The notes: a model not told the origin generated them from the letters alone. Positions 9,901 to 18,545 are shown, counted from the stretch's first letter. The stretch is DNA of 60,000 bases from Lineus longissimus (GCF_910592395.1 NC_088314.1:2606001-2666000), one strand, 5' to 3'. Translations and numbers: made by a program.

Positions 9901-10535
9901 TGCCCAAAGAGACTAATCAAAACTTATTGAACTTACTAAAATCTTGGTGTAAACGTTTCTTACAGGTAGTACAAGCAATCAGGAAATCCGACCACAGTAA
10001 GAAGAAACTGCTCGCCTTTATCGACCAGTTAGTGGCCGTCTGCCTCGAGAACGACCCTCAGCTACTTGAAGGACTTCCCCGCTGCCAGTTAGATCCGGGC
10101 CTCCCTCTGGATCAACTGAAAGTTCTCCCCCATAATAAGGTCAGTTCTCAAAGAGTCAACCCAAGTTCTAGATTCCAGGAGCAGTGACCATTGCTTGTTA
10201 GATAATGAACCTGCACAAAGTGAAGTTCATATTGTAAGCTACGCTATTGTAACCTGTTGTCAAAGCCTATTGATGTGACCTCTGATTTGGATGCTCTGGA
10301 TGAGTACCCTTTGGTGGTACCATCTCAAATTGGGTTCAAACTTGTCCATCGGTATAAATGATCACAAACAAAACTGATTCAATCCATTTTGTCATTTCAG
10401 CTTCTCTATTTGTTCTCCATCTGCGAAGCCGACGTTCGGCGTCTCCAAAATTATGCAAATATCCTCCTCCAGCGATTGCGAGTCACGTGTCCGGATAAGA
10501 TGCAATGGGTGATGACCGTCCTTGAAAATGGCTGA
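758..10535 (+). CDS. ERC: ERC/ELKS/CAST (Bruchpilot-like) active-zone scaffold, 3' part, spliced
   Basis: Spliced gene, partial at the 5' end. Coding exons: 758-913, 1367-1534, 1815-1982, 2184-2338, 2744-2867, 3172-3312, 3499-3698, 3908-4043, 6705-6836, 7877-8037, 8201-8354, 8758-8853, then either 9540-9563 (GIWA end) or 9966-10139 plus 10401-10535. All junctions are GT..AG and phases agree, giving 597 codons to the fork, then 7 or 102 more residues. The product is almost wholly heptad coiled coil with family hallmarks in order: INAKEQRASIL, DVKDRKVSVLQRK, LKEQRDR, EVDRLLEILKEMENEK, LLEEARKREED, RIEELEEALRESVRITADRE, LQAERRQHLEEV and ILAAISEKDAN. These match vertebrate ERC1/ERC2 as I know them. 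In that family the protein scaffolds RIM, Liprin-alpha, Rab6 and calcium channels at presynaptic active zones, and secretory vesicle docking in other cells. The N-terminal exons, including the Liprin-binding region, lie upstream of base 1. Confidence 0.93.
1367..1534 (+). CDS. ERC: ERC coiled-coil exon 2 (56 codons, phase 0-0)
   Basis: The acceptor is atactttcag and the donor is GAT|GTAAGT. The peptide starts IDSLQTELSRKETEY and ends EQINAKEQRASILMAD. The vertebrate counterpart reads ELSRKDTELLALQTKLETL...KEQRAAILQTE. It is exactly 56 codons, or eight heptads. Compared with vertebrates, about 25 residues between the previous exon and this one seem to be missing. Confidence 0.9.
1815..1982 (+). 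CDS. ERC: ERC coiled-coil exon 3 (56 codons, phase 0-0)
   Basis: The acceptor is ccccttccag and the donor is AAG|GTAAGG. The peptide runs from IADLRNRLLEKDSVIERKAK to DVKDRKVSVLQRK. The DVK[DE]RKV.VLQ[RK]K block is one of the most conserved ERC signatures. It is 168 nt long, the same as the preceding exon, and again begins with an ATT isoleucine codon. Confidence 0.92.
2184..2338 (+). CDS. ERC: ERC coiled-coil exon 4 (155 nt, phase 0-2)
   Basis: The acceptor is tttgcttcag and the donor is AGAG|GTAAGT. The peptide starts IENLEDLVHDKEDQLQ, continues SSSDSALSSLEESLSDREKQIE, and its last Arg is completed by the next exon (AG|A). It corresponds to the vertebrate IENLQEQLRDKEKQ...ALTTLEEALAEKERTIER block. 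The intron that begins at this donor is a minisatellite, and the true donor is fused to the first repeat unit. Confidence 0.9.
2339..2743 (+). repeat. Minisatellite filling an ERC intron (about 19 units of 20-21 bp)
   Basis: The intron between exons 4 and 5 is almost entirely a tandem array with core GGTGGTAAAGTGAGTCTCTG. Variants carry CATGA, CGTGA or TTGTGA tails. I count 19 units, 18 with an exact GTGAGT and one with GCGAGT. The first unit overlaps the genuine 5' splice site (AGAG|GTAAGTGGTCAAGTGAGT). The array stops about 15 bases before the acceptor. Confidence 0.95.
2744..2867 (+). CDS. ERC: ERC coiled-coil exon 5 (124 nt, phase 2-0)
   Basis: The acceptor is ttgtgtttcag and the donor is CAA|GTAAGT. 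With the two carried bases it reads RLKEQRDRLEHDHQEEIDMY and ends LQAELSDRQ. LKEQRDR and QEEID are near-identical to vertebrate ERC1/2. The acceptor follows the end of the minisatellite within about 15 bases. Confidence 0.92.
3172..3312 (+). CDS. ERC: ERC coiled-coil exon 6 (47 codons, phase 0-0)
   Basis: The acceptor is tttctttccag and the donor is CGG|GTAGGT. The peptide starts TALLEVRDELSDAKTATLKK and ends CEEIANLESEIKR. It aligns with the vertebrate ASLLDLKEHASSLASSGLKK...ECLKMESQLKK block. Conservation is moderate, but the position, length and flanking exons fix it. Confidence 0.88.
3499..3698 (+). CDS. ERC: ERC coiled-coil exon 7 (200 nt, phase 0-2)
   Basis: The acceptor is gtcacccag. 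The donor is GA|GTAAGG, so the last codon (Asp) is split with the next exon. The peptide contains KRVKDLEHQVANY and then EVDRLLEILKEMENEKHEKD, which is almost identical to the vertebrate AEVDRLLEILKEVENEKNDKD block. This is among the strongest identity anchors of the gene. Confidence 0.93.
3908..4043 (+). CDS. ERC: ERC coiled-coil exon 8 (136 nt, phase 2-0)
   Basis: The acceptor is attttcag and the donor is AAG|GTAAAC. The peptide reads DQIKEQRQKMGTLKRSQQTE, then KKKNAQLLEEARKREED, ending SSQLK. The vertebrate counterpart is QVKDQNKKVANLKHKEQVEKKKSAQMLEEARRRED. It is followed by the largest intron of the visible gene (2661 bp). Confidence 0.93.
5465..5605 (+). repeat. Short tandem repeat, about 4 x 36 bp
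   Basis: Units contain ATTGTTGCACATGCAGCTCA followed by AATGTGGTAAACTTAA. Three are near-identical and a fourth is truncated. The 5340-5460 segment upstream has looser 'aggtcaaatattgt' repeats that may be a decayed extension. Confidence 0.85.
5970..6116. mobile_element. Tc1/mariner-type MITE (143 bp between TA dinucleotides)
   Basis: The terminal inverted repeats are TACAGGGTGTCTCA on the left and CACAGGGTGTCTCA on the right (reverse complement of 6101-6114), with one mismatch. TA lies on both sides (5970-5971 and 6115-6116), the target duplication typical of Tc1/mariner. The CAGGGTGTC start is common for mariner-derived MITEs. There is no transposase, so it is non-autonomous. It lies in an ERC intron. 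Confidence 0.8.
6705..6836 (+). CDS. ERC: ERC coiled-coil exon 9 (44 codons, phase 0-0)
   Basis: The acceptor is gtggtttttag and the donor is GAG|GTATGC. The peptide starts TLLDQKSERIEELEEALRES, continues VRITADREMLLAQQE and ends VEVESE. It is nearly identical to the vertebrate DRIEELEEALRESVQITAEREMVLAQEE block, the most recognisable ERC coil. Confidence 0.94.
7877..8037 (+). CDS. ERC: ERC coiled-coil exon 10 (161 nt, phase 0-2)
   Basis: The acceptor is tttgtttccag. The donor is AA|GTAAAT, splitting the terminal Lys codon. The peptide starts VKIYTDELSKIKTDGEE and ends ENRLRTLQAERRQHLEEVYE (then MK). It corresponds to vertebrate VEELLMAMEKVKQELE...LTNLRAERRKHLEEVLEMK. An in-frame stop just past the donor confirms that splicing is needed. 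Confidence 0.92.
8201..8354 (+). CDS. ERC: ERC coiled-coil exon 11 (154 nt, phase 2-0)
   Basis: The acceptor is ttcctctccag and the donor is TTG|GTAAGA. The peptide reads QEAILAAISEKDANIGLLEM, then VERLSKEKDKLQSQLKEL. It matches the vertebrate QEALLAAISEKDANIALLEL block and the following KREKDRLVQQLKQ. Confidence 0.94.
8758..8853 (+). CDS. ERC: ERC exon 12, last common exon before the C-terminal fork
   Basis: The acceptor is ttcccttgcag and the donor is CAG|GTATGT. It is 32 codons, starting TQRRMKLVQVEERNN and ending ASAEQ. Vertebrate ERC1 reads TQNRMKLMADNYEDD... and ends in a PDQ at the same fork. The phase-0 end lets it join either 9540 (EDDGIWA) or 9966 (VVQAIRK). Confidence 0.92.
9540..9563 (+). 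CDS. ERC: ERC alternative C-terminal exon encoding GIWA (RIM PDZ ligand)
   Basis: After the acceptor ggtaacttttcag the phase-0 reading is EDDGIWA followed by TGA. Vertebrate ERC1b and ERC2 end in DDEEGIWA, and the IWA carboxylate binds the RIM1 PDZ domain. This short exon therefore defines the synaptic, RIM-binding isoform. Downstream of the stop, a donor-like GG|GTAAAG at 9608 raises the possibility of a cassette exon (9540-9607) that shares the later 3' exons. No AATAAA is seen before 9966. Confidence 0.88.
   Translation, partial: EDDGIWA
9966..10139 (+). CDS. ERC: ERC alternative C-terminal exon 14 (58 codons, phase 0-0)
   Basis: The acceptor is cgtttcttacag and the donor is AAG|GTCAGT. 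The peptide starts VVQAIRKSDHSKKKLLAFID, continues QLVAVCLENDPQLLEGL and ends VLPHNK. Vertebrate ERC1a has IIQPLLELDQNRSKLKLYIG, HLTALCHDRDPLILRGL at this point. Skipping the GIWA exon adds this region. Confidence 0.88.
10401..10535 (+). CDS. ERC: ERC terminal exon 15, FIP-RBD-like C-terminus
   Basis: The acceptor is ttgtcatttcag. The exon encodes 44 residues and TGA. The peptide starts LLYLFSICEADVRRLQNYAN and ends DKMQWVMTVLENG. It parallels the ERC1a end (ERDNAELQEFANAILQQI, ADHCPDILEQVVNALEESS), including the CPD tripeptide and the NALE/TVLE end. In that family this helical end is annotated as an FIP-RBD, Rab-binding domain. Confidence 0.88.
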   Translation, partial: LLYLFSICEADVRRLQNYANILLQRLRVTCPDKMQWVMTVLENG

Positions 10536-13410
10536 TTTCCATTGCAATATTAAGAAGGATCGTTACTCCAGCATTGATGTGTCTCGTCCTATATGATGAA
10601 CACTCTTAGGATTTCATGTCATTGGACTCCTACTCTAGTGCCATCTGATGGTGATATAGACAATGCCTGCAAACAGTTTCACTGCGGAATACTCAGTTCT
10701 GAGCATTTTTGCCAGAGCAGATCAACTTCTTCGAAATCAGGTGTGAAAATTTGGAATTCGCTTTTCAAATTCTTGGTGACAGGCACACTTTGTTATTGAT
10801 GCCAGCATGATGGACTGCTGGCCAAATATAATGTCACTACAAGAGCTCTCTAGGCCAATATGACCTTCTTGTTCAAAGGGAATTCCTCTTCTTGTTCAAT
10901 TTGAGAGAAACGTTCTGATTTTATACATCAATCAAATTCCGCGATTTAATGAGAGAGATTTAAAGCGAATCCTTCAGGATGCCGAACTCTACTTTTTGGT
11001 ATTTAGAAATTGCCTCTTTATATAGCTGAGCTTCCTTTGGATTAAAACTGACAGACATGAGGACTGTTCTCAACGTGATAAATGTACATGCTTTAATTTC
11101 AATGTAAATTATGACGTTTTGTATCAAAAATCTGCATCAGATTTCATTGTTAATGTTTTTCACAAAATCTTGTGAGTAATCTAATTGTAGGAATTGGAGG
11201 TATTCCGATAATAGTCAAACATGTAAAACTCTGAATTGTCTTTGAAATGTCCTTGACCTATTGAAGTGCCTTCCGTTAATGTAGATGCCCAGGGCTGACA
11301 TGGAATACTTGTTATCTTAGATTTTGTAAAATTAAGGAATTTGATTATAGTGTCACAATCAATAGCCTGAGTCTTATGAATTGCTGAGGAGAGGAAACTG
11401 GTAAACTAGGACATGGCAGAGGGGATGGCATAATCAGTTTTGATATAATGGTTTTCTTAACACCTCATTTCAGTTGGGTGGAAAAGGCACAAGTATTCCT
11501 TGTCTAAACTGAGGAAGCAATCAGACCATAGTATTAGGAACAATCATATATGTATGTAAAATTGGATCAAAATTAGACTCTTTGTGCAAGTACATGTAGT
11601 TTGATGACGTCAACAAAAGTTCTTCCTTTAGTATGTTTAGGTAATGTGACCCTTTTTAGCAATCCTGTACAGTTTCAATAAGGGACTTAGTTGGCAAAAG
11701 GTGGCAGTACTAGTTAGTGGCCCAATGTGGATGAAATCGACATAGGCTTGAAATCCATTGTGTGTTTGAGCACTGACTACTGCCACCTAACGGTAATAAT
11801 GTGCCTCATTGCTTTAACTCGGAAACCAAATTTTGGGATTCGGATTGCTTTTGGGTGCCATCGTTTCGAGATGAAAATGCCAGCTCTTTGAGCTTGTGAT
11901 AATGTACATATAAGCTGTATATGTGATCCCTGTCTGATATATAACACTTCATGTCTTCAATACAGAATGTTTTACCAAATCTGAAACTTTTTTTTTCACG
12001 AGATATGAAAAGTTGTTACGTTTTGTCTTTCTTCCAGGAATTATGATTGAAAACTTCCCAAAATGATTGATCCCTTCGACAAAAATTACTCAGTTATTTG
12101 ATTTTGGGTCTAAAATCATCTTAAAACTATGCAATTGGGAAAAGATATTTGAGTTCTGTAGTTTTTATGACAGATTAAAAAGGAGAGGCATGCAAATTGT
12201 TGATGGTAATAAGGCGAGTTTTGAAATGCATCAGAAGATGGCCCACGTTACATTGTTCACACACCTTTGTCACGAAGTTGATATATGTAATGTTTTATTT
12301 GTAAATCAGTGTGATGATTACTTTTGCTTGTACTACTGGTATAATTATCATAAATTGCTTAAATTTGCTTGTTGATTTATTTATCAGTTCAGTCAATAAT
12401 TTCTCTTTATATAGGTTATATTAGAAAAAGCTTTCTGATACCATTTGTTTCAGTTTATTTCTTGCTATTATTGTAGAAAATGATGTAGAAATCAGCTTGT
12501 CAAAGAGACTAATTTTAGTTCGCTTTAATAAAGAAGGCTAAAGCATTTAGGAATATGGTAAAAGCTTATTACATTAGAATACATCATTATAGGTGTTGGA
12601 GTAAGCAAGATGCTGATTAGACAAATGATGAATAGAACCAAGAAATAAAACTCAAGCAATGATCAATACTGATCATTTGGTGCTATTGTCTTCAAATCTG
12701 GGGTTGCATCAAAATGATTTGTTACCTACATGTATTCGAAGGTTACTGATTGGTTGATAATGAATTCAAGTGTTCCAATGGTTTACTTTTTTTTTTTTAC
12801 TTATTGCACAATAATTTAGTTTAGTTTATAATATTCCTTTACTGATAAAAACAAATAATATTTTTCGTCATTGAACCCACCGATTTCGGAAAACTGTATA
12901 CATTGGCCACATATTGCTTTTTCTAGTTGTTTACTATTGCCTATAAAGTGTTGGCCAGAAAAATTGCACCATGTATTATATTGTGCTTCATCGTTGTGTA
13001 TATCTTTATATCATTATTATTTCATGCAATATGTTCAAGCTATTTTGCACATTTGTCGTTGGGCCTGCATTTTATATTGGTGTTTGGGAATTTATTTTCA
13101 CAAAAATTGGTCCCAGGTGGTCAGCTTGAGCACTGATGCTGGTGGTTAACATGATGAAGTACCTGGTGGTAAGTTTGTTCAATGTACCGGGGTACTGGAT
13201 AAAGTGCATGAAAGTTATCATAAAATATGTTGATTTTTCAAAAGCCTCTTAAAACGATGGCATAAGTACATTGTAGGATCATTTAATCATTTCTTTGTAT
13301 TTATATCAACAAGTGTATAAATATGTATCAGATTATGTAATATGATATAAATAATCAACTTATGGGAAACTTTGTATATTTTGTTTATAATTGTTTTAAA
13401 TTCAATAAAA
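10536..13410 (+). other. ERC: ERC 3' untranslated region, end uncertain
   Basis: No coding exon is seen after the TGA. The stretch is AT-rich. Candidate polyadenylation signals AATAAA occur at 12527-12532, 12644-12649 and 13404-13409; the last is followed by T/GT-rich sequence. The chosen site cannot be decided from sequence alone. Small open frames here (12067-12375, 12871-13149) have no coding character. Confidence 0.5.
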
Positions 13411-13504
13411 TTGATTTTTATTAGGAAGTACTTGTATTGTTTTCTAATTCTTGTCATAATTTGGAAAAATACATCCATGAATAGAAAGTATTGCGCTGAA
13501 TATG

Positions 13505-14160
13505 GACCTCTTCATCCAGTACAGCTTGTCCTTTCCGAGGACAACCTACTGTCTTTTGAGACACCCTGAATAGGGATCAAGCTCTTCATCCAGTACAGCT
13601 TGTTCATAGTGGAGGACAGCCTACTGTCTTTTGAGACGCCCTGAATAGGGATCAAGCTCGTCATCCAGTCAAGCTTGTTCATATTGGAGGACAGCCTACT
13701 GTCTTTTGAGACACCATGAATAGGGAGCTCTTCCCCCAATACAGCGTCTTCTTGGAGGATCACCTACTCTCTTTTGAAAGACCCTGAAGAGGGAGTTCGT
13801 CATCCAGAACATCGTGTCCTTGTGGAAGAAGAACAACCTACTGTCTGTTGAGACACCCTGAATAGGGATCAAGCTCTTCATCCAGTCAAGCTTGTCCATA
13901 TTGGAGGACAGCCTACTGTCTTTTGAGACACCCTGAATAGGGAGCTCTTCCCCCAGTACAGCTTGTCTTCTTGGAGGATCACCTACTCTCTTTTGAAAGA
14001 CCCTGAAGAGGGAGTTCTTCATCCAGAACATCTTGTCCTTGCTGAAGAACAACCTACTGTCTGTTAAGACACCCTGAATAGGGAGTTCTCCATCCAATTC
14101 AGCTTGACCCAGTGGAAGGACAGCCTATACTCTCTTTTGAGACGCACTGAATAGGGCCTA
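13505..14160 (+). repeat. Higher-order minisatellite, about 9 units of 68-76 bp
   Basis: Each unit contains the core ACCTACTGTCTTTTGAGACA followed by CCCTGAATAGGG. Core positions are about 13553, 13629, 13704, 13772, 13845, 13919, 13990, 14060 and 14133. Three unit types recur after the GGG: A (ATCAAGCTCTTCATCC), B (AGCTCTTCCCCC) and C (AGTTCTTCATCC), in the order A A B C A B C C. This gives a roughly 215-bp higher-order period. Minus-strand frames through it are repeat artefacts. Confidence 0.93.
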
Positions 14161-15722
14161 GTTCCACTTTCTTAACTCAGATGGCAGCACCTGTGAAAAT
14201 GACGACTCGGCAATGACATGAATGATGTGACGAATGTCGTGCAGATCAATTATTTGTTGTGTGTCACCTTGGGAGAACCATGGTCTTCACAAATGGCTCT
14301 CCAAAGAGACAGCCACACTGAATCGAATCTATCAGCTATTATTTTGTTTTTTTGACAGGGGGCAACACTCAGTCAAATACAATGTCTTATCCTGAAATCA
14401 TTCAAAGAAGGTCCGACACAAGCATTGTAAGTGTCGCTCGCCAGCTTCATTGCAAAAAGCGCGCCCGGAATCCGACTTGCTTTCAGTTGGAACGGCACAC
14501 GCACACTAACATTTTCGATATCGTCGCGACGTTTTTTTACAACCTGATTGTCTTAATAGCTATCTTTTATTTAAGTTCCATGCCTTTTTCAGATTTTCAG
14601 TTTTCAGTGATACGTCCCGGTGTCCGCCTGTGAGATCTCAACGTTATCCCGAAAAATGGCGGGAACAGCAAGCGCATACAAAGGAAAGGGTTAACCGTGC
14701 ATCCATTACTCGCGTGTCGTGTGATTGACAGTTCGATATGAAATGAATAAGACACTAATTAAAAAGTGACATTAACCTTAATCGGGTGCCAGCTAGCTGC
14801 AACCACCCAACGCCCAATCCTGCATTTCGGTTAATATTTTTCGTCAGGCATCCGTAACAAGAAATAGGCGTTGGTTATTGCCTGGTTCTTTAATTTTTCA
14901 CGTGGTGTCTTTTTGTTGGTAGAGCGCAACGCTTACATTGTTCATTTTCTGATGAATGCGATAAGTTTCTGATGAATGCGATAAGTTGATTAAAAAACGG
15001 GTAAGAAACATTGCCAGTTCCTACCGCGCGAGTTGGATATCTTGGACGAAGGAGATTTATCGCTGGAGACAAATCTGTTTTTTCTCAATAAATTTTTCTT
15101 TATCGCGGGTGTTTGAATCAATGAGTTTGAATGAAATATGAAAGAAGGAAAAAACTATCAAGTTCTTCTAAAAAGTTTTTTCCGCGGAGGTCGGTTTTTG
15201 ACTTTTTTTCATGAGATTGTGTTGAATAGGTTTCGAAAAAATCCTTCGGGCAAAAAGTTTGAGTCCATTTCGGGAACGGGACTGGCCCAAATGGTGCTTT
15301 TGTTGGCCAGCTTTTTATAATCGTGAATGCAATTACCCGCCTTGTAAAAAATGACAAAACACACAGACTTTGTGAGAATGTAATTGTACAGTTATTAGCT
15401 GTGCCGTTTAATATTTCCCCACCCACTTTGATATGCCGCCGGTAGAAACTGGTTAAACTGCTAGAACTTTCGCTTGAAAACATCCATTAGTAACTGCAAT
15501 CTCCAAAAAGATAAGACCCGATCAAAATCGAGGATTTGATACGCTGGAAAAATTCCTCTCCAGTAGTCTGAAACTTGGAATCTCACAACCCGCTGCGCGA
15601 CAGCGGGGTGCCGCGTGAGTCATCGAACAGCGCTACGCTGGCAAACCCTACGATAGTCCATAACTAGTTGGGTTGTCCCACTATGAAATGGCATATATCA
15701 CCATGCTTAGAAACAAACTATC
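14161..15722 (+). other. Intergenic interval, presumed upstream region of the RECK-like gene
   Basis: No gene is seen. Notable points are AAAATGGCGGGAAC at 14653-14666 (a YY1/E2F-like composite), a 20-bp tandem duplication of TTTCTGATGAATGCGATAAG at about 14947-14986, and a 7-bp GC hairpin (CCCGCTG/CAGCGGG) at 15589-15607. None of these establishes a transcription start. Confidence 0.4.
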
Positions 15723-15783
15723 ATGGAGCTGTTAACTGCTTGGATCTTTCTCTCTCTAACCTTAGGGCCATATCTTGCATTTG
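15723..15783 (+). CDS. Signal-peptide exon of a secreted or GPI-anchored protein, RECK-like
   Basis: ATG opens a 20-codon reading MELLTAWIFLSLTLGPYLAF plus one base, ending at the strong donor TTTG|GTAAGT. It has a short acidic start, a hydrophobic core and small or aromatic residues near the end, as in a signal peptide. The phase-1 end is the common arrangement for signal-peptide exons. Joined to 56964-57022 it gives AFGESCC with no frame break. The upstream in-frame context was not tested for further 5' coding sequence. Confidence 0.65.
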
Positions 15784-17520
15784 GTAAGTACCATTTCATC
15801 ATATCTTCGAGACCGGTTCGATATTTTCGAGAATCTGAGTGTCGTCTGCTGAAACGGTTATTGATGGGTGAGCTATACATGTGCGCTCTCCGTCAGCGGT
15901 GCGTGCGCCTCGTGTAACAGACGTGATGGACTGCTCTCTTAGTTTATTATGACAGTTGCAGTGTTTTCTGTCACGGAATTGACTACCTGTGGTTGGCATA
16001 GCAAGTGTTGTGCCGTCTTCTGCCAAAAGCAATTGCTTGATTGTTAGTATATGTCGTCTGCTTAATGCTATTTTTATGATTGAGATATAAAACTTGAAGT
16101 TATAATGGAAATCTGAAGTGTGTCTATTTCTTCATCCTTTCAAAACTTGAGGCTACCAGTACTTTAGTTTAGGTTGGCCTTGATTAACAAAATTATTAAA
16201 TTTTGATATAACAATATTAGCTCAGCATTGGAATTATCTCTCCCTGTCAATTTCTCTAGGCTACTGTTAATCCTTGTATTTATGTTTGCAGTTTAAATTA
16301 GTTGCAAAATGTGGCTGTATACAGTAGTGCAGAATAGGCCCTAAAATGCTTTATCATGACATATCCCTGCCCTTCTTTTAAACTGATTCAGCAAAATGAT
16401 GGGAATTTCAGTTCAATTTATTAACTAGTTTTAATCTAAATATTTTGAATATGTTTCAATTGAAATTGATAAATGTAAGAAAAATGAATTAAAGTTGAAA
16501 TTTGAAAGTTGAAATTTTATTTCTTTAATATGTAGGACTAGAGGGTTCCTAATTTATGCCCCAATTTAGGACTTAAAGGGTTAAACACACAGAGATATCC
16601 TACTGTTTCACAACTTGCTTAGACCCCACAACAAAGCTAGTCAGACCCTGTGACCCAGTCCCTTGTATGTTTTGGCCATTTGCGAACCCTTTCTTCTGTT
16701 TCTTGTGTAAATGATCGGAGTCAATGTTGTGGGGTTATGAAGTGTTGAAAGAACTAAATCAACAGTCCAGCGCTTTATTTGGGGGTTTCCCTATGTTCCT
16801 GGCTCACTCTGGGTTTAACTGTTGTGGACTTAGAGAAAATGTTGTGAAAAGTTTGCTAGGGTGGTCAGGGGTCAATATGAGAAAGTGGACATCTGCTTCT
16901 AACCTGCATGTTAATAGTGTATGAAGAGTTTCACAAATTGCAAAAAAGTACAAATGATATGAATTTGTTTTAAGATACTTGTAAGCTTTAAACTTTGTGC
17001 AGAGTGTGTTAAAATGTGATGTCTGAACAAAAGAGGTCAGTCTATGATATTGCCATAGGGGCCTTCCAGTCATTTTATAATGGTCTGGGCCCTCTCTCTC
17101 ATTCCACCAACTCATTTACTCCATCATTATAACAATCAAATCAATTGGCCGAAAATGACCATGGAATGAAACCAAATTATCATGCGGATATTACAACATG
17201 CGCTAGCCATTAATTCATAACACCATATCGAGATATGGACCTCCTAAACAATACTTATTACTTGTAAGTGATCATGAGTGACAAGATAATCATTTGTGAT
17301 TGCCCTGTGGAGACATATGTTTTGTCTGGCTCTTAACTCTTCTGATGACAATTCTAAACTAAATTTGACTCCACTTTCCAGCTTCTAGCTGTTGTATTAT
17401 TTAAATAAGGTGTACAGCCCATAAGTAACTTCCCTTGATCCTAACAACTCTGATACTGTCATCACACAGAGCGCTGGCACAAAGGACCCCTTCTAAAAAC
17501 TTTATATTTTCTATGCACTA

Positions 17521-17933
17521 TAGCCGCACTTACACCGCCTGAAAATGGACCACCAATTTTGGTTCGGGAACCAATGCCGCACCATCGAAAATCCACCAAG
17601 CGCTTACACCAGCGCTGCAGCTAGTTATAAAATCCGGCTACAGATGGCGCGCAAACAATAAGCAGAACGCGGAAAGCCTTGGCAGAAAGCGCCATTTCAA
17701 AAGCGCCGCCTGGAGCCGAACCATCTAACTAGCTAATTGCCGATCCATTTGCGCTTACACCACGACAAAGCCGAGCTTTTAACAAGCCGGGCGAATTTGG
17801 ACCATCAAGCTTGGTGGGACAAATTCGCTCGGCAATTTGTATCGGCAATGGATTGCCGAACCAATTTGTCGCGGCAATGTGGTGGTGTAAGTGCAATTGG
17901 TCCACCAATATTTCGTGGTGTAAGCGCAGCTTA
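17521..17933. mobile_element. GC-rich foldback MITE with repeated GCGCTTACACC motif
   Basis: The ends are inverted: GCCGCACTTACACC (17523-17536) and the reverse complement of 17917-17930, GCTGCGCTTACACC. Inside are further copies of the motif, forward at 17600 and 17751 and reversed at 17881-17894. A strong hairpin (17786-17833) has 18-base arms GCCGGGCGAATTTGGACC and its near-complement, with the palindrome CAAGCTTG in the loop. A second palindrome, TCGGCAATGGATTGCCGA, follows. Flanking TA or TTA suggests the target duplication but is ambiguous. There is no ORF, so it is non-autonomous. Confidence 0.75.
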
Positions 17934-18283
17934 TGAGATATTCACTTTAATGCTTTTACTAATTACTCACACTAAGGTAAAGTAGCTGTCTTGTTATGCA
18001 AGGGATATTGATTTGATCCAGGATGAGGAGAGCTATCAGGTGCAATGAAGCCCTTAGCAAGGAGCCCCTTACAACATAAATGTTGATCCCTGGCAGGGCT
18101 TCTGTTTAGAAGCAGTTGGTTATCTTGAGATTGCTGGGAATTCCTGACTTGTCATGCTGAGATAATAATTGTAAATGAAAGTTATAAGGTAAACAGGTAC
18201 AATTATATCCTGTACAGTGGAAAAGCGGCTGGCAGTACATATCAATGCACACAGAAGCTATAATTGTACCAGGCAATAACCCT

Positions 18284-18307
18284 CCCCCCCCCCCCCCCCC
18301 CCCCCCC
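18284..18307 (+). repeat. Poly-C tract (24 C)
   Basis: An uninterrupted run of 24 cytosines on the + strand, preceded by CCT. Length may be affected by sequencing. It marks the left edge of a dispersed repeat. Confidence 0.95.
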
Positions 18308-18545
18308 GTAACCCTAAAATACAACTCTGAAAGATGATAACAAAAAAATTTGGGGTCCAAATATTTTTTTCACATGTTTCTTTTCTGCTCAAAATGAGAA
18401 AAACATGATCAGTCCCAAAAAATGTTTGACTCTGAAAATTTTTCTGAATTTTGAACTTATGAAAAAATTCAACTCTGAAAGATGAAAAAATTTCCAAGTC
18501 AAAATATTTTTGGGATTGATGATGTTTCTTCTCAGGAGTCTTAAT
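18308..18545 (-). repeat. Dispersed repeat copy, same family as 59873-60000
   Basis: The reverse complement of 18322-18450 matches 59873-60000 over more than 100 bases, including TTCAAAATTC, GGGACTGAT, CATTTTGAGCAGAAA and GTGAAAAAAATATTTGGA. Within this copy, CAACTCTGAAAGATGA occurs twice (about 18321 and 18469), so the element is itself partly duplicated. I found no coding capacity; the class of element is unknown. Confidence 0.75.

Noticed and set aside
13512-14097. Overlapping minus-strand frames with a repeated IQGVSKDSRLSS peptide
   Set aside because: They are translations of the minisatellite; unit length changes shift the frame and there is no independent coding signal.
14352-14633. 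93-residue + strand frame between the two genes
   Set aside because: No recognised domain and no splice or promoter context; most of it is AT-rich sequence with ordinary codon use.
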